This document shows, one piece after another, positions 8,046 to 8,910 of a stretch of DNA of 8,910 bases. The position numbers and the translations under genes are program-made. The stretch is from Flavobacteriaceae bacterium (GTDB lineage Bacteria > Bacteroidota > Bacteroidia > Flavobacteriales > Flavobacteriaceae): positions 1 through 8,910 of the forward strand of contig DAOVTF010000058.1 in assembly GCA_030633225.1 (NCBI GenBank), given 5' to 3'. The notes under the pieces were generated by a model that saw nothing but the letters and a program-made list of their open reading frames with translations, made no database searches and was not told the DNA's origin. How positions within the stretch are numbered: position 1 is the stretch's first letter; each line of letters begins with the position of its first letter.

Positions 8046-8065
8046 TTTATATTATTTATTTATTA

Positions 8066-8910
8066 TTATCTTACTTTTAATGTCAAAATTGATATCACTG
8101 CTAGTAATATTCCTACAATCCAAAACCTTGTTACAATTTTACTTTCATGATATCCTCTTTTTTGATAGTGGTGATGCAAAGGCGACATTAAAAAAATTCG
8201 TTTTCCTTCACCATACTTTTTTCTTGTAAACTTAAAGTAGGAGACTTGCAATACCACTGATAAATTTTCAGCTAAAAAGATTCCTGCCAAAATCGGAATT
8301 AGCCATTCTTTTCTAACTGATATTGCAAGAACAGCTATTACGCCACCAATAGTTAAACTGCCTGTATCACCCATAAATATCTGGGCAGGATATGCGTTAT
8401 ACCATAAAAACCCAACCAATCCTCCAACAAAAGCACTAATAAAAATGGTCATTTCACCAGAGTTTGGTATATACATTACATTTAAATAATCGGCAAAAAT
8501 AATATTACCAGAAATCCATGCAAACACTGCTAATGCCATAACAATTATAGCTGAAGATCCAGCCGCTAAGCCGTCAATACCATCGGTTAAATTTGCACCA
8601 TTTGACACTGCAGTTATTATAAAAATAACAATGATTACAAATACTAACCACACATAATCAACTGCTTTATCACCCATCCATCTAACTAAATTGGCATAGT
8701 CGAATTCATTATTCTTTACAAACGGAATGGTGGTTTTAGTTGATTTATGAGCCTCACTAAAATGATTTGTTGGAACCGTTAACGCAGGAGTTTGAACTAT
8801 TTGATATTCTGGAAGTTTTTCTTTTACAACTACATCAGGATTAAAATATAAAACAAAACCTACAAAAGCACCCAATGTAACTTGACCTACAATTTTGAAT
8901 CTTCCCTTTA
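8066..8910 (-). CDS. mraY: MraY, phospho-N-acetylmuramoyl-pentapeptide-transferase (5' end outside window)
   Basis: A polytopic inner-membrane enzyme that transfers phospho-MurNAc-pentapeptide from UDP to undecaprenyl phosphate, giving lipid I, the substrate of MurG. About 280 C-terminal residues are in the window, and the frame runs open to the edge (reading [18 protein letters not shown]). About 130 N-terminal residues lie outside, so the internal TTG at 8873-8875 is not the true start. Signatures are [14 protein letters not shown] (ending about 8570), [12 protein letters not shown] and the [14 protein letters not shown] loop, which include the Mg2+ and uridine-binding aspartates and the HHH motif. 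Between the first visible membrane segment and FDYANLVRW lies a hydrophilic insertion of about 45 residues that is typical of Bacteroidota MraY. It is followed after 20 bp of pure A/T by the murD fragment. Confidence 0.97.
   Translation of the reverse strand, partial: KGRFKIVGQVTLGAFVGFVLYFNPDVVVKEKLPEYQIVQTPALTVPTNHFSEAHKSTKTTIPFVKNNEFDYANLVRWMGDKAVDYVWLVFVIIVIFIITAVSNGANLTDGIDGLAAGSSAIIVMALAVFAWISGNIIFADYLNVMYIPNSGEMTIFISAFVGGLVGFLWYNAYPAQIFMGDTGSLTIGGVIAVLAISVRKEWLIPILAGIFLAENLSVVLQVSYFKFTRKKYGEGKRIFLMSPLHHHYQKRGYHESKIVTRFWIVGILLAVISILTLKVR

Noticed and set aside
5067..8065. Insertion sequence or prophage as the cause of the murC and murD losses
   Set aside because: No transposase or integrase coding sequence and no target-site duplication can be seen. 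The inverted repeat at 5079-5134 is not accompanied by any element.
7981..8229. 82-codon + strand open frame across the murD fragment/mraY junction
   Set aside because: It is antisense to both genes. I considered it as a possible new gene created by the murD deletion, but composition and lack of a start context give no support.

Overview
The window is an AT-rich (roughly 30% GC by eye) piece of a Bacteroidota chromosome, most likely from the class Flavobacteriia. The protein sequences support this: FtsZ is 630 residues long, with a very long acidic linker and the C-terminal tail SFLHDNVD. MraY carries the loop insertion typical of this phylum, FtsW has PANFSTT where proteobacteria have QPDLGT, and FtsA and MraY closely match remembered flavobacterial sequences. 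Translation starts lack clear Shine-Dalgarno sequences and sit behind A/T-rich leaders, as is usual in this phylum.

Layout: positions 2-94 hold the last 30 codons of an unidentified + strand gene. Positions 123-1019 (+) encode a short-chain-type 3-hydroxyacyl-CoA dehydrogenase. A perfect 13-bp hairpin at 1050-1082 separates it from a convergent gene block that fills the rest of the window on the - strand. In transcription order (high to low coordinates) that block is mraY (5' end outside the window), a 5'-truncated murD, ftsW, murG, ftsQ, ftsA and ftsZ. This is the division and cell-wall (dcw) cluster. Spacing is tight (a 17-nt overlap for ftsW/murG, 3 nt for ftsQ/ftsA, 20-36 nt elsewhere), so it is probably one operon ending at the hairpin after ftsZ.

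MraY makes lipid I and MurG makes lipid II. FtsW polymerises lipid II at the septum. FtsQ, FtsA and FtsZ build and anchor the divisome.

The two points that stand out are both missing Mur ligase sequence. First, murD is reduced to its last 183 codons and lacks the UDP-substrate domain and the ATP-binding P-loop. Second, murC, normally between murG and ftsQ in this phylum, is absent. In its place is a 113-bp spacer containing a near-perfect 14-bp inverted repeat. Either the cluster has lost both amino-acid ligase genes (with relocation or replacement elsewhere), or the contig carries two collapsed deletions. Sequence alone cannot separate these. I see no mobile element, CRISPR array, tRNA or rRNA, and no gene-free stretch longer than 113 bp.
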